DNA of 64,000 nucleotides from Chrysomallon squamiferum (Eukaryota; Mollusca; Gastropoda; Neomphalida; Peltospiridae): NCBI GenBank assembly GCA_012295275.1, contig CM022674.1, positions 9,016,260 to 9,080,259 of the forward strand, read 5' to 3'. Shown piece by piece: positions 25,760 to 63,641 of this stretch (position 1 is its first letter; each line of letters starts with the position of its first letter). The notes under the pieces were generated by a model. It saw only the letters and a program-made list of their open reading frames with translations, ran no database searches and was not told where the DNA came from. The position numbers and the translations under genes were made by a program.

Positions 25760-27532
25760 CTAGTACATCGAGTTGTGATCTTTACTGCATTGCTTACTGC
25801 TGTAACTACAAACACTGCTACTGCTAGTACATCGAGTTATTTTGACTGTATTGTTTACTGCTGTAACTTTATTGTTTACTGCTGTAACTACAAACACTGC
25901 TACTGCTAGTACATCGAGTTGTTATTTTTACTGTATTGTTTACTGCTGTAACTACAAACACTGCTACTGCTAGTACATCGAGTTGTTATTTTGACTGCTG
26001 TAACTACAAACACTGCTAAACATCGAGTTGTTTTTGACTGTTTTACTGCTGTAACTACTTAGTTCGAGTTGTTATTTTGACTGCTGCTGTAACTACAAAC
26101 ACTGCTACTGCTAGTACATCGAGTTGTTATTTTGACTGTATTGTTTACTGCTGTAACTACAAACACTGCTACTGCTAGTACATCGAGTTGTTATTTTGAC
26201 TGTATTGTTTACTGCTGTAACTACAAACACTGCTACTGCTAGTACATCGAGTTGTGATCTTTACTGCATTGCTTACTGCTGTAACTACAAACACTGCTAC
26301 TGCTAGTACATCTTGTTATTTTGACTGTATTGTTTACTGCTGTAACTACAAACACTGCTACTGCTAGTACATCGAGTTGTTTTTACTGTTGTTTGCTGTA
26401 ACTACAAACACTGCTACTGCTAGTACATCGAGTTGTGATCTTTACTGCATTGCTTATTTTGACTGCTACTGCTGTAACTACAAACACTGCTACTGCTAAT
26501 CGAGTTGTTATTTTTACTGCATTGCTTTACTGCTGTATTGTTTACAAACACTGCTCTAGTACATCGAGTTGTTATTTTTATTTTGACTGCATTGTTTACT
26601 GCTGTAACTGCTACTGCTAGTACAAACACTGCTACTGCTACAAACACTACATCGAGTTGTTATTTTTACTGCTGTACTGCATTGTTTTTTGACTGTATTG
26701 TTTACTGCTGTAACTACAAACACTGCTACTGCTAGTACATCGAGTTGTTATTTTGACTGTATTGTTTACTGCTGTAACTACAAACACTGCTTTACTGCTG
26801 CTGTAACTACAAACACTGCTACTGCTAGTACATCGAGTTGTTATTTTGACTGTATTGTTTACTGCTGTAACTACAAACACTGCTACTGTTGTAACTACAA
26901 ACACTGCTACTGCTAGTTCGAGTTGTTATTTGTTTACTGCTGTAACTACAAACACTGCTACTGCTATTCGAGTTGTTATTTTTTGTATTGTTTATGGCTA
27001 CAAACACTGCTGTAACTACAAACACTGCTGTAACTACAAACACTGCTACTGCTAGTACATCGAGTTGTTATTTTGACTGTATTGTTTTGTTATTTTGCTG
27101 TAACTACAAACACTGCTACTGCTAGTACATCGAGTTGTTATTTTGACTGTATTGTTTACTGCTGTAACTACAAACACTGCTACTGCTAGTACATCGAGTT
27201 GTTATTTTGACTGTATTGTTTACTGCTGTAACTACAAACACTGCTACTGCTAGTACAAACTACAAACACTGCTACTGCTAGTACATCGAGTTTATTTTGA
27301 CTGTTATTTTGACTGTATTTTGTTTTGTTTACTGCTGTTTACTGTACATCGAGTTGTTATTTTGACTGTATTGTTTACTGCTGTAACTACAAACACTGCT
27401 ACTGCTAGTACATCGAGTTGTTATTTTGACTGTATTGTTTACTGCTGTCACTACAAACACTGCTACTGCTAGTACATCGAGTTGTTATTTTGACTGTATT
27501 GTTTACTGCTGTAACTACAAACTGTTGCTATT
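25760..27532. repeat. 64-bp minisatellite, about 27 copies
   Basis: The unit runs GCTAGTACATCGAGTTGTTA, then TTTTGACTGTATTGTTTACT, then GCTGTAACTACAAACACTGC and TACT, 64 bp in all. Copies vary by deletion and by an alternative segment (GTGATCTTTACTGCATTGCT). Because 64 is one more than a multiple of 3, each strand shows chance open frames that cycle through all three readings. These are not taken as genes. Confidence 0.95.
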
Positions 27533-28106
27533 AATATCATACATCTACATCTACAATTATAGTATAATATTATTGCTGCTAACACTACTATTGTTATTAC
27601 TGCTAGTATTTCTTCTGTTCTACTATTACTATAGAAGCAATTACTATGCTTAAAATTTAAGAAGTGTGTGATCAATATAATTTTAACATTTTAGCTTCGC
27701 ACGTACATACTCACTCACACGTTAATAATAATAATAAGATAAAGAATAATAAAGAGCATTTGTTTATAATCGTTGTCTTTGAAACTGCTGACAAATGTTT
27801 ATTATTTACAACATACATATAAATATCGGCAACAGTCATTAAAAACTGATATTTTCTGAAAACAAATTGTAACAACACGGTTTCTGTTTGAGAGAGTTTT
27901 ATTAACATTGGAATCCAAATTTATTTTGACATGAAAATTTCGAAAGTTGACGTCAGATTGTTTTCTCTATGTCTAGATATCGCTTGAAAATGCTCGTTCT
28001 TGTAAGAATTACAAAACTAAATTTATGTTGCTGTATATAAACTTATCTTTATATTTAGAATAATTATTGTGAAATGATAGAACTACAAAGAAAGTGTACC
28101 GTTTAC
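27533..28106. other. 3' flank of the Reeler gene
   Basis: AT-rich with short ATT/ACT runs near 27570-27640. The frames here are short and AT-biased. No gene is supported. Confidence 0.35.
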
Positions 28107-35201
<7,095 letters not shown>

Positions 35202-36092
35202 ATTTTCTTTGAATTTTGTTCCCGAGAAACTCTATTTTCACACCTCGGTGGAAGCGGGAGGCAGCAACCGGCTAACCGATCATGAATTATTAAAAAGAAA
35301 CCTATCACCGGAAATCGGCTGGTGACCCACTTCCGGGTGCAGATAAATGATTTAATTTTGCTTTTGCTTTGATAGGTTTTAATTGATTGATTAGTGAAAT
35401 TTAAGTCATTTGGCAGTCTTACTTAAGATATGTCATTACACAGAAATAAAATAAACATATTTTAAACACAAAATTAGAATACCTGCGGCTGGTAAAATTC
35501 TTGCAGAAATCTGTTGCGCAATTTCGCAATTTCTCACGTATTTTACAAATTATATATATATAATTTGAATTTACAATATAAATAAAATAAAAATAAAACA
35601 TCAGGAATAAAATCGAATACCAATAAAAATGAAAACAGTAAAACTAAATAAAATAAAACAAATGTTTATTTCTTATTTCGCGTAGTATACTTGAAACTGA
35701 AGACATGGAAATAATAATAATAATAGTAATAATAATAATATATTTTCTTTTTCTTCTTCTTATTATTTTATATATATATATTTTAGTGTTCATTGCTTTA
35801 TTAATATCAGCTTATGAGTATTAAAACAGAATCCTCTGTGTTAACGATCTTACGAGTTATACCCTATAGAGAACATCAAAAGAAAAAACGAAACCGACTG
35901 ACCTAGGAACCTATCTAGTTACTGAAAAACGAATATAAAGTTAGTACTTTGAATTTGTTAATACTGTTTTCACATATTAATCTTTAGGATTTATGAGATT
36001 TAATACAATTTGATTTTACTACAGTTTACCAGGGATTTTTTGTTTGTTCGTATTCTATTGTGCATTTGCATATGTTTATTTATTTATTTATA

Positions 36093-36130
<38 letters not shown>

Positions 36131-36171
36131 AGAACAATTACTATAAACAAAGAGAAAACTGACACGCAGAT

Positions 36172-36203
<32 letters not shown>

Positions 36204-37289
36204 AATTTATGTCTACGTGCTGATCAGCAGCAGCAAAACGATGACTCAGTAAATTTGTTATTTTCCCCCTTGTTGCAGCTAGCCGCAGGCGATGACGTCA
36301 CCTGTTTCGTGCGTGCTGAAAACGACCTCTAGCTTGGTGGCAACCTCGACCGCTAATCTCCTTTTACTAACGTGTTGTTACCGTGACCCAGGACAAACTT
36401 ACTAAATGTCGTGCCAATATAAACAACTCGGATTTGAAAACGTGAAATTATACAACCGCAATAACTCCCCACCAACCCCCCCCCCAAAACCACCACCACC
36501 ACCACCAACAACAACAAACAAACAAAAACCCGACAAAAAAACAACAACAAAATTCTGTTAGTCACATACTTTATACAGCATTCCACGTTAAACCTCCCTA
36601 GCAAAGCATCTATGTGTCTGACCAAGCACCTGATCAAACTTCACACAAAGGAAAAATTATACCAACATGAATTGAATTAATAAAAGTTTATTTGTTTTAC
36701 AAAAATAAAATTTAAACGTTTAAATCACAATATTCAGTTTAGTTTTTTCGTTTTCAAAAGAAATACAAGGAATGTTTTTTTAAGTAACACAGTTTTTAAC
36801 ACTCGTGACAAACATATTCTGTTTCATCAGGAAACCGGTCAGTGGAACTAAGGTTTATAAAACTTTTTTAAAATTCAAAATTTATAATTAGATTAATTTG
36901 ACTTTTGTATAAATTATTTATTTATTTATTTACTTATTTATTTATTTTTTGTTACCTTTATTGCTTCTATTAGAAAGAAAGGAAAAAAAAAAAAAAAATA
37001 AATAAATAAGTAAGTAAGTAAGTAAGTAAATAAATAAATAAATAAATAAAAATATTAATGATAAACAATAAAATATGTTCTCTGAAAAATATTATTGTTA
37101 GTTATTTTTCGGCTAACACATTAAATACTGTGTTAAAGTGATTTAGCGACCCTTGTCTAAATTACATTCATTTTTTTTTTTTTTTTTTTTATTTTTGCTA
37201 GATGTGGTATTTGCCCTGCCACACTGCTGTTTCAGGGGCGTTCACCAGCCTGTCACAGTGCGGCTAGAAGACAGGGTGTGCTTGTAAAA
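35202..37289. other. Region between the Reeler and 12-Cys genes
   Basis: Contains the presumed Reeler promoter side (35202-35400), which has no clear TATA box. It also has poly-T at 36094-36123, (CA)n at 36174-36198, a C-run with CCA repeats at 36470-36515 and AAAT/AAGT tracts near 36995-37050. No coding frame is supported. Confidence 0.4.
36242..36300. promoter_or_regulatory. AP-1 and CRE consensus sites
   Basis: TGACTCA at 36242-36248 and TGACGTCA at 36293-36300 lie 45 bp apart, about 1.1 kb upstream of the Reeler start codon, in a segment less AT-rich than its surroundings. Whether they act as an enhancer is inference. Confidence 0.35.
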
Positions 37290-37639
37290 TCAGTGCAGCA
37301 GAGTCGGTGTACCGGGCTGAGGTTTTTTGTCTCCAGTCTTTTCTGTAGCATCTTTATCCTAAATACAAAAAAGAAAAAAAATTTACTGCTCATAACTTTC
37401 TTTTTAAAAAACAATAGCAACATAGGATGGTAAGAAGAAACTTAATAAAGTAATATTTGAAGGTAATCCAGACATAATCTCTTAATTTCTTTACACATAC
37501 ACACATACACAATGCACACACGCACACACACACACACAAACATATATATAAAGGTATGTGTGTGGTACATATATGTATATGTATATAAATGTATATCATA
37601 TTATGTGTTTATGTATGTATGTATGTATGTATGTATAAA

Positions 37640-37682
<43 letters not shown>

Positions 37683-38423
37683 TTGTATTATCACAAAATA
37701 TCCTGTTTGACCTGTCTACAATTGAAGTGAGAGAAGTGTGTTGTAAATAAAGTGTGTAGATGTGAGACTGCTGTCACATGAAGCTTATCACAGGTGTGGT
37801 CACTTTTTATGAGATGTAATAAAACTGTCAAAGCTTCCTTCAGTAGCTTATGATTATCTTACTTGTTATTATTATTATTTTGTATGTGTGTGTTTCATGT
37901 ATGTGTGTAAATGCGTGCGTGCGTTTGTGTGTTTGTGGGTGTGCTTCTACCTCTATAAATTTATAACAGTGACACTTTTCAAGAAAACAGATTCCAATTC
38001 CGCTTGGACAGTGCTGACCACAGTGGATGTTTTTACACACGATGCTTGTGGTGTAGATGCAGCTGCAGTAGCCGCCGTAGCAGAGCGGAATTCCTCCGTT
38101 CATGCAGCTGCAGTGGTCATTTTTCGTACACTCCTTACCAAATGGATGATCTGCTTAGTAGAAAATATGAAAACATTTATTTATAATTTCTGTTTCTTGT
38201 ATCTTGTGCGATATTTTATATTTTATTTATTTATTTATTTATTTATTTATTTTTCTTCTTATTAGAATTAGTATTAGTATTACTGCTACTGCTGCTACTA
38301 CTAATATTATTATTAGTAGTGGTATTGGTATTACTATTATTACTATACTACTACTATTACTACTACTGCTGCTACTTCTGCTGCTACTGCTACTTCTGCT
38401 ACTACTACTACTATTACTATTAC

Positions 38424-38489
<66 letters not shown>

Positions 38490-38953
38490 GTGATAATTAT
38501 GACTTCGTACCATCAACAGGCTGAACTGTTGTTTGAAACGAATCTGAAAAAAATAAAATAAAATAAAATAAAATAAAATAAAATAAATAAAAATAAAATA
38601 ATATTTGTATGTTTTTTTATAATAGTGTTTGATGACATCTCGTTTTAATAAAAATAGTAGGCATCATCTCTCTTTTCCATTCTTAGAGATGTTTTTTCAA
38701 TACATCTTTAATACGGGCACATTAAACAGAATTTATTTTTATTTTATTTATATTATGAAATAATCAGTCATTCGCAACTTTTATCAAAGAAGATAATTCT
38801 TTGATTTCAATTGACAATGAGAGTTGCGATACAACAGAAAATACACTCAGATTTGAGGATTAGTTAACGAAAATTTTTAATTTATATAAACTCACCTGTA
38901 GAAAGTAAGAATACAAGGGTTAACACATACATGTATTCTTTGGGAGTACCCAT
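37290..38953 (-). CDS. Small secreted 12-cysteine two-module protein
   Basis: Four minus-strand exons: 38896-38953, 38511-38543, 37951-38150 and 37290-37358. Phases 1, 1 and 0 fit, for about 119 residues. ATG at 38953 opens a signal peptide (YMYVLTLVFLLST). A short linker exon follows, then one exon with all 12 cysteines, and a last exon coding a hydrophilic K/P/T-rich tail ending at TGA (37290-37292). The cysteines form two similar six-Cys modules: C-x5-C-x-C-x7-C-x4-C-x-C and C-x4-C-x2-C-x6-C-x4-C-x-C. The layout suggests an internal duplication and six disulfides. I do not recognise the family; EB-like modules, protease-inhibitor-like and defence or venom-type peptides all remain possible. 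A further acceptor (TTTTACAG) 10 bases before the ATG suggests an upstream 5'UTR exon. Confidence 0.75.
38425..38489. repeat. (ATT)n microsatellite with ACT-rich lead-in
   Basis: More than 20 ATT units preceded by irregular TACTACTGCTGC-like repeats from about 38270, in intron 2 of the 12-Cys gene, 22 bases from its 33-bp exon 2. Confidence 0.95.
38549..38600. repeat. (AAAAT)n microsatellite
   Basis: About ten AAAAT/AAATA units in intron 1 of the 12-Cys gene, next to the acceptor of exon 2. Confidence 0.9.
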
Positions 38954-39393
38954 ATTTCACACTGTAAAATATTTAAATAAACAAATAATATATATATATG
39001 TATAAATTATTAAAACAAATTTCTATGATTATATATTATCGATTTCTCTATTCAATATTTAGTATTTGTAACAAATTTAACTTACCAAAACTTGAAAGTG
39101 TTTGGGTTCAAACTGTAAAAGTGATTTTATTATATGCTAAACCTCGCCTTTATTTGAACAGCCATCTAGGTAATAAAAGCAACAAGACGAAAGAAATATG
39201 ATTTGTTATCATTCAAATTTACCGGATGTTACAACCTACAAACAGAAATTAAAATATAAGCCTTTGAAGAAAGTTAATAAAAATAAAACATAAATAAATA
39301 AATAACCTTTGAGTAACTGATGTAAATATTTAATGATAAAAGTAAAAAAATGGCAAAAAAGGCATAAATACAAATGAACTGAATAGTGTACAT

Positions 39394-39512
39394 GTTGTGT
39401 AGATTAGTGTGGATGTAGTGTAGATGTAGAGTAGATTAGCGTAGATGTAGTGTAGATTAGCGTAGATGTAGTGTAGATGTAGTGTAGATGTAGTGTAGAT
39501 GTAGTGTAGTGT
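39394..39512. repeat. 12-bp minisatellite (GTGTAGATGTAG type)
   Basis: About ten imperfect copies, some in the variant GTAGATTAGC. Non-coding. Confidence 0.85.
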
Positions 39513-40337
39513 TTATCTTCTGACAAATAATAAACAAATGAGTGAAACGTGCTCAGACTTATACATGACTGGGCCTTAAAAAACAACACCAACAAAATGA
39601 AAACAAAATATTTTATTTAAGGTAGTTATTATGGAAATAGTATAATTACCAACGATTTTCCAGCACAAATTTATAAATTAATTAACTACCGAGATTGATG
39701 GCATGTTATTTCAGTTTTATAGCTCTGTAATTAAACATAAGTAACATGATGTAAATGTGCAAATAAATTAACATTAATTGGCCCGGAGCAGCACGTGTAA
39801 GTAATAAATAAATGTTTCTGTCGATGACATCCCACTCGCTGTGTTATGTAAATATTCTGAAAAAAAATCTGTCAGATGTGCTGGTACGGACTTTTCTTTA
39901 CAAACAAACGCGGTTCGATACACTAAAAGGGAGCTATAAATTTCAGTTCCTCTTCATTTATTTAAGAAAGAGCATAGAAGTCATTCAAAGATTAAGCATT
40001 AATAAATCACTTTGTCATTGCTGAACTATTTTTCTTAGTAAGTCAGCCATATATTGAAAATATTAAATAAATTTTACAAATAATTAAATACCAGATGTAG
40101 AGATAAAGACAGAACAATATAATGTTAATAACAAAGCATGGAGCAAAACAGACTTAGCAATGAATACTTTGAATATTTCATAATGCAATTGCCATAATTA
40201 TAATTTAAATTTCGATACAATTAATATATATATAGTTTGATTATGATACGTCTTGATAGCGAATATGAGATCATTGTGGTTTCTAATACATTTTATAAGC
40301 GGTTCACCAAATGCTATATCATCTATATATGTATGTA

Positions 40338-40371
<34 letters not shown>

Positions 40372-41333
40372 GTCTGTGTATTTGTTTGTTTGTTTGTTTG
40401 TGTGTGTGTGTGTCTGTATTTCGACTTGGGAAAACTAAATACTTTGATTAACATTAACGCGATAAATGTATGTATGTATTTGAAATCTATTAAATCTGTC
40501 GGAAATGAATTTCAAGCCAAGAACGTCACTGAAATGCGTTTGTTGCTATGACGATACAAGTGAAACTGCGGAGTTTGTGACACGTTTCCTAACACATCAC
40601 AGTATGAAACTTACTCAAATGTACGCACACAAGCAGGTGTGGATTAAAGAACGCACCTCAAGTTGGTGAGAACAAGTCCTAACCAATGACTCACATGTAG
40701 AAGATTTTATAACTTTATTATTTTTAGTCCATATTTAGTCAAAAAATAGTTTGAAAAATAAATAATAATAAAGTAGAAGAAAAATAAATTTAATAAGATC
40801 TACATAATAGCTAGCGCGGAATATTATTATTATTGTAAATTTAGTCCATATTTGGTTAAGATTTAGTGTGAATAAAAAAAAATAAAAAATAAAAAATAAA
40901 TAAAGTCGAAGAAAAATAAAGTTAATATGAGTACACACACAGAGACACACAGGCACACACGCATACACACATACACACATACACACACACATATACACAG
41001 ATATACACATGACGGTTTACAAAGTCACAGTGTAGTTCATATACAATATGAAAAATATAATTAACGTTCTATAGATTTTTCAGAGTTATTTTCTTACTTT
41101 CTGTATGACAAAACAAAGCTGCTAAAACAGTTACTGTAGATTTTCAGACTAGAGTGTTCTTTGCTACTGCCACTGAAATATTTCTGTTAAAGTTATTAAA
41201 ATCAGTAATAATCCCAACAAACGAATTTTATTTTTATTTTTAATAATTTAATTGCAATAGAAATTAATATTTTTCTTAGAAATTTATATATATATATTTG
41301 TGTGTTTATGCACAGAACCTCAGTGAATATGTA

Positions 41334-41433
<100 letters not shown>

Positions 41434-42040
41434 AGAGAAAGAAAATTTAAATGAAAGAAGAAAACAAAATGTATTATTCCAACAAGAAGTAGAATTTGTA
41501 TGTTAAACAGTTTTGTGATTATTTATTCGACAGGTTCTGATTCTATCATTTGAATTCTGGTCTCTGAAATGAAAACCGAATTTCATGATACGTGTACAAT
41601 CACCAAATTTGTTTAATTAATCCATCTTGATTGTGACATTAAACACTCTATTGTGTCAAAGTTTAATCAGTTTGGTTCCGAATAGTATTCAGTTGACTGC
41701 TTTGTGTACCGCGGTATACCGTAAACAAATAATGGTAATTGTCGTTGAATAACACATTTTACACACTGCCCTTTTTTAATTAATCTGTCAGAAACTAGAT
41801 TGTCAGTTTAAGCGCGGCAGAGTTGTCTCACCCTGAAACCTCGTTAGACTGTCTTCTTGCACACGAATGTAGCAGACTTTAGTGAATGATAAACACACAG
41901 AGGCGGTGAGAGGTTGCGTTTAATTAATTATTAGGCAGAGGCAGACAATGAAACACCTAAAAGGCGATTTATTAATCAGGTTTTGTCATTACTATTGTTA
42001 CCACTGTTTCTGTTAGTATTATTCAATTTATTATTATTAT

Positions 42041-42130
42041 TATGTATGTATGTATGTATGTATGTATGTATGTATGTATGTATGTATGTATGTATGTATG
42101 TATGTATGTATGTACGTACGTATGTATGTT
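42041..42130. repeat. (TATG)n tetranucleotide microsatellite
   Basis: About 22 units, with a TACGTACG interruption near 42113-42120. Confidence 0.95.
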
Positions 42131-42654
42131 TGGCTATGAAAACAAAATAGTTCTTAAACAAAAAAAGAACTGAACCTGCATAAAACAAGTAATTTATCGA
42201 AGTAAAAATAGTTCCGGCCCTAAAACATACTTTTTTTGGACATCATATAGTGAAGCAGAACACAAACCAACAGATACATGTATACATACAGACATATACA
42301 TATACATATACATAAATAAATAAATATGCTGGTTCGGTTCTTTTGTTATTTAAGAATTATTTTGTTATGATAGCTAGTTTTTGTAAGCGAAAACGAAACG
42401 AATAGCATGACTTTAGTAATCTCGGGAGCGGTAAGTTGAGAAATAAAACAGTTAATTTCATGTAGTCTTTTATTATTTAGAACAAATAAATAATTGGTTA
42501 GAGTCTCATGATATGAACTTTATCTTGCTCAGTCTCAGCAGACTTGCTGTTCTGTCCCATAATAAACAAGCTAAGTGACATCCTCAACATTCATTTGATC
42601 AGAGTTGTCGCCAGTGTCAGCAACATAACAGTGTTATCTTACAGAGCCACATAG

Positions 42655-43900
42655 ATAATACACGTAGTTAATATACGTAGTTAATACACGTAGTTAGTAC
42701 ACCTAGTTAATACACGTGGTTAATACACGTAGTTAGTACACGTAGTTAATACACGTAGTTAATACACGTGGTTAATACACAGTGTTTAACACGTAATGTA
42801 ATATAGTACAGTGCAATGTAAATGTAATATATCCTCACTCCAAATAAAAAATATTTAAAAAAAAAAAAGTGTTGTATACTCACTCTCCTGACTTCATACT
42901 CAAATTGATTGTGACAGTGTAGACTTTTTTTTACTTCAGTAAACTGTTTTTAATCATTAATTTAAAAAAAAATTCTATACCTTTATATTTTTAATACAGT
43001 TTATTATAATATCTTTAAATAATTCATTTTGATTAGTAGTTAGTACACCTTGTTAATACACGTAGTTAATACACGTAGTTAGTACACGTAGTTAATACAC
43101 GTAGTTAATACACATAGTTAGTACACGTAGTTAATACACGTAGTTAGTACACGTAGTTAATACACGTAGTTAATACACGTGGTTAATACACGTAGTTAAT
43201 ACACGTAGTTAATACACGTGGTTAATACACAGTGTTTAACACGTAATGTAATATAGTACAGTGCAATGTAAATGTAATATATCCTCACTCCAAATCAAAA
43301 ATATTTAAAAAAAAAAAAGTGTTGTATACTCACTCTCCTGACTTCATACTCAAATTGATTGTGACAGTGTAGACTTTTTTTTACTTCAGTAAACTGTTTT
43401 TAATCATTAATTTAAAAAAAAAATTCTATACCTTTATATTTTTAATACAGTTTATTATAATATCTTTAAATAATTCATTTTGATTAGTAGTTAGTACACC
43501 TTGTTAATACACGTAGTTAATACACGTAGTTAGTACACGTAGTTAATACACGTAGTTAGTACACGTAGTTAATACACGTAGTTAATACACGTGGTTAATA
43601 CACGTAGTTAATACACGTAGTTAATACACGTGGTTAATACACAGTGTTTAACACGTAATGTAATATAGTACAGTGCAATGTAAATGTAATATATCCTCAC
43701 TCCAAATAAAAAATATTTAAAAAAAAAAAAAGTGTTGTATACTCACTCTCCTGACTTCATACTCAAATTGATTGTGACAGTGTAGACTTTTTTTACTTCA
43801 GTAAACTGTTTTTAATCATTAATTTAAAAAAAAAATTCTATACCTTTATATTTTTAATACAGTTTATTATAATATCTTTAAATAATTCATTTTGATTTTC
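42655..43900. repeat. Nested satellite: 13-bp units inside 410-450-bp higher-order repeats
   Basis: Blocks of TTAATACACGTAG units (with TTAGT and GTGG variants) alternate with a conserved unique-type segment that starts at AGTGTTTAACACGTAATG. That segment occurs at 42781, 43231 and 43643, so the periods are 450 and 412 bp. The difference comes from the number of 13-bp units. The three long segments are nearly identical apart from poly-A/T length, which points to recent segmental duplication. Confidence 0.95.
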
Positions 43901-45595
43901 ATTTTTTTTTCTCATTATAAATAAAATAAAGTTAAATTAGCATTTTGACGTCTAATACGAACTTTCTCATGAACCTCATCATCATCATTAGTTTTATTAT
44001 ATAGTAGAACTAACAGAAGTATAATTTTAACAAAATATGTTAAAAATATATTTCTGGGCTCTCGATGAAAAAATTATTTTAAAGTATACCTTTAGTGAAA
44101 TATTCAGCATTCTTACCACTTATGTTTTATTCTGTTTTAGTGATCTACTTTTTTAAAATAAGGAAGTATAAAAAAAAGAAAAAAGTTGAATTATTGTTTT
44201 AAATTTTTCTATAGTCGTGACGTCATCGGGTGCTCAGCTATTTCATCTTACAGCTAGTAATCAGCTTGATCTATATGCAATGACATACTGCTGTAAGAGT
44301 GTATAAAATTTAAATGTTTTGTAAAAGTTTTAATGACAAATCTGTCAACCTGAGACAATTCTAATGAGTGAGAAAACAAAAGTCGGGATCCAGGACGTAA
44401 TAGTGTGAGAGAATGATTTTAAACGTACACGGTTTTTCTCTGGTGAAGTCCACATCAGTAATCTTAGGTAATCCATTCCATATGATTTAAATGGGAAAAA
44501 AAACTTCCGAATCATTTCATCATGAAGGAAAATTAAACAAATGATAATAAACTGCATAAATACAAGAGTTCAGTGGAAGGACACAGTATAGTGTGTCATT
44601 ATGAAGAACGGAGAACCACCGAGAAACAGTAAAATACACTTTTAGGTGGAGGAACATCTTCGCTGTTATCAGAATCACCTGTACTACATGCAATTTTGAT
44701 AATGACGAGTCACAAACTGGACGACAGAAATACCTTTAAGCCTTCAAAAAAATAATTCAAAACTTCACGCAAGACGTAACTAAATGTTTTAGTGAATTAT
44801 TAGTTTTAACCTGTGAGACTCATGTTACTTGCCTGCTCTCTGACTCTCTCTGGACAATTAAACCTATTTATTTCTAATGTTAACCTTGAGTGGCCTGAGA
44901 CATTACAGTTAACTGAAAGTAAATATATTATTAAATACAAAATCAGAAGATAAGAACCACAGCATGGTACTGATGATCAATGGTTGGAACCGGGGAAAAG
45001 TTAATAACACAACTTAATGAGAACCCAGACACACACTGCAAAGCGTTCAATATTCATTAACCCATGATAGGCAGATAATAAAAAGTAAGATAAAGAAATC
45101 ATATTTCATTATTGCTAATGACAGTGAAATAAAGTATCTTCAGAACTGAGCATAGCACGTGTGTCTTGTGACTGCAGACAGACTGATTACACGAAACGAA
45201 GCTAATCGATGTACATCAGTGATGTGTGAGTCTCGTCTGACAGACTGGTGGGAGTACGTGGTGTCCGCCTATCACATACCCGCATCAGTCTCTCCAGTAT
45301 GCTGATCAAATAGTTATAGGAATAACATTAACCGAGTACTGCTTTGGTGTCCATTCATTCTTGGTTTTTCATTGTGCTTGTTTTGTTAGATTGTGCTAGG
45401 GACTGCTTAATACGTTAGATGTATCTATCAAAAGTCATCATATAGTAGATATATGTTAAAAGAAAATAAATCGTTTAATATTTGCTTTGTTGTGTAAACA
45501 TTTTAACCACAAAATTATATTAATACATTTTTATATTTATTAACTTTTTTTGTAAAGCATTTGTGAAGTGCTTTCAGTGAAACTTTTACATTCAG
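43901..45595. other. Presumed 5' flank of the DUR3-like gene
   Basis: No coding exon is seen. A CRE palindrome TGACGTCA lies at 44218-44225 and a TATAAAA at about 44303, some 1.4 kb before the start codon; an untranslated first exon may lie here. The acceptor ACATTCAG ending at 45595 suggests the ATG exon is not the first exon. Confidence 0.4.
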
Positions 45596-45643
45596 GTTAC
45601 TGGAATGAAATCATTGATGTAAATATTCTCATTTACAAACACA
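45596..45643 (+). other. 5'UTR part of the DUR3-like start exon
   Basis: Sequence between the putative acceptor ACATTCAG and the ATG. One upstream ATG (45604) opens a frame of only four codons before TGA, a possible minor upstream ORF. Confidence 0.4.
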
Positions 45644-63495
<17,852 letters not shown>

Positions 63496-63518
63496 GTTTA
63501 TTTTCTGCTGATCTTATC

Positions 63519-63624
<106 letters not shown>

Positions 63625-63641
63625 TGTGTGTGTGTGTGTGT

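Noticed and set aside
26420-27055. Several overlapping open frames on both strands
   Set aside because: They are products of the 64-bp minisatellite; frames shift with every unit and residues are only repeat translations.
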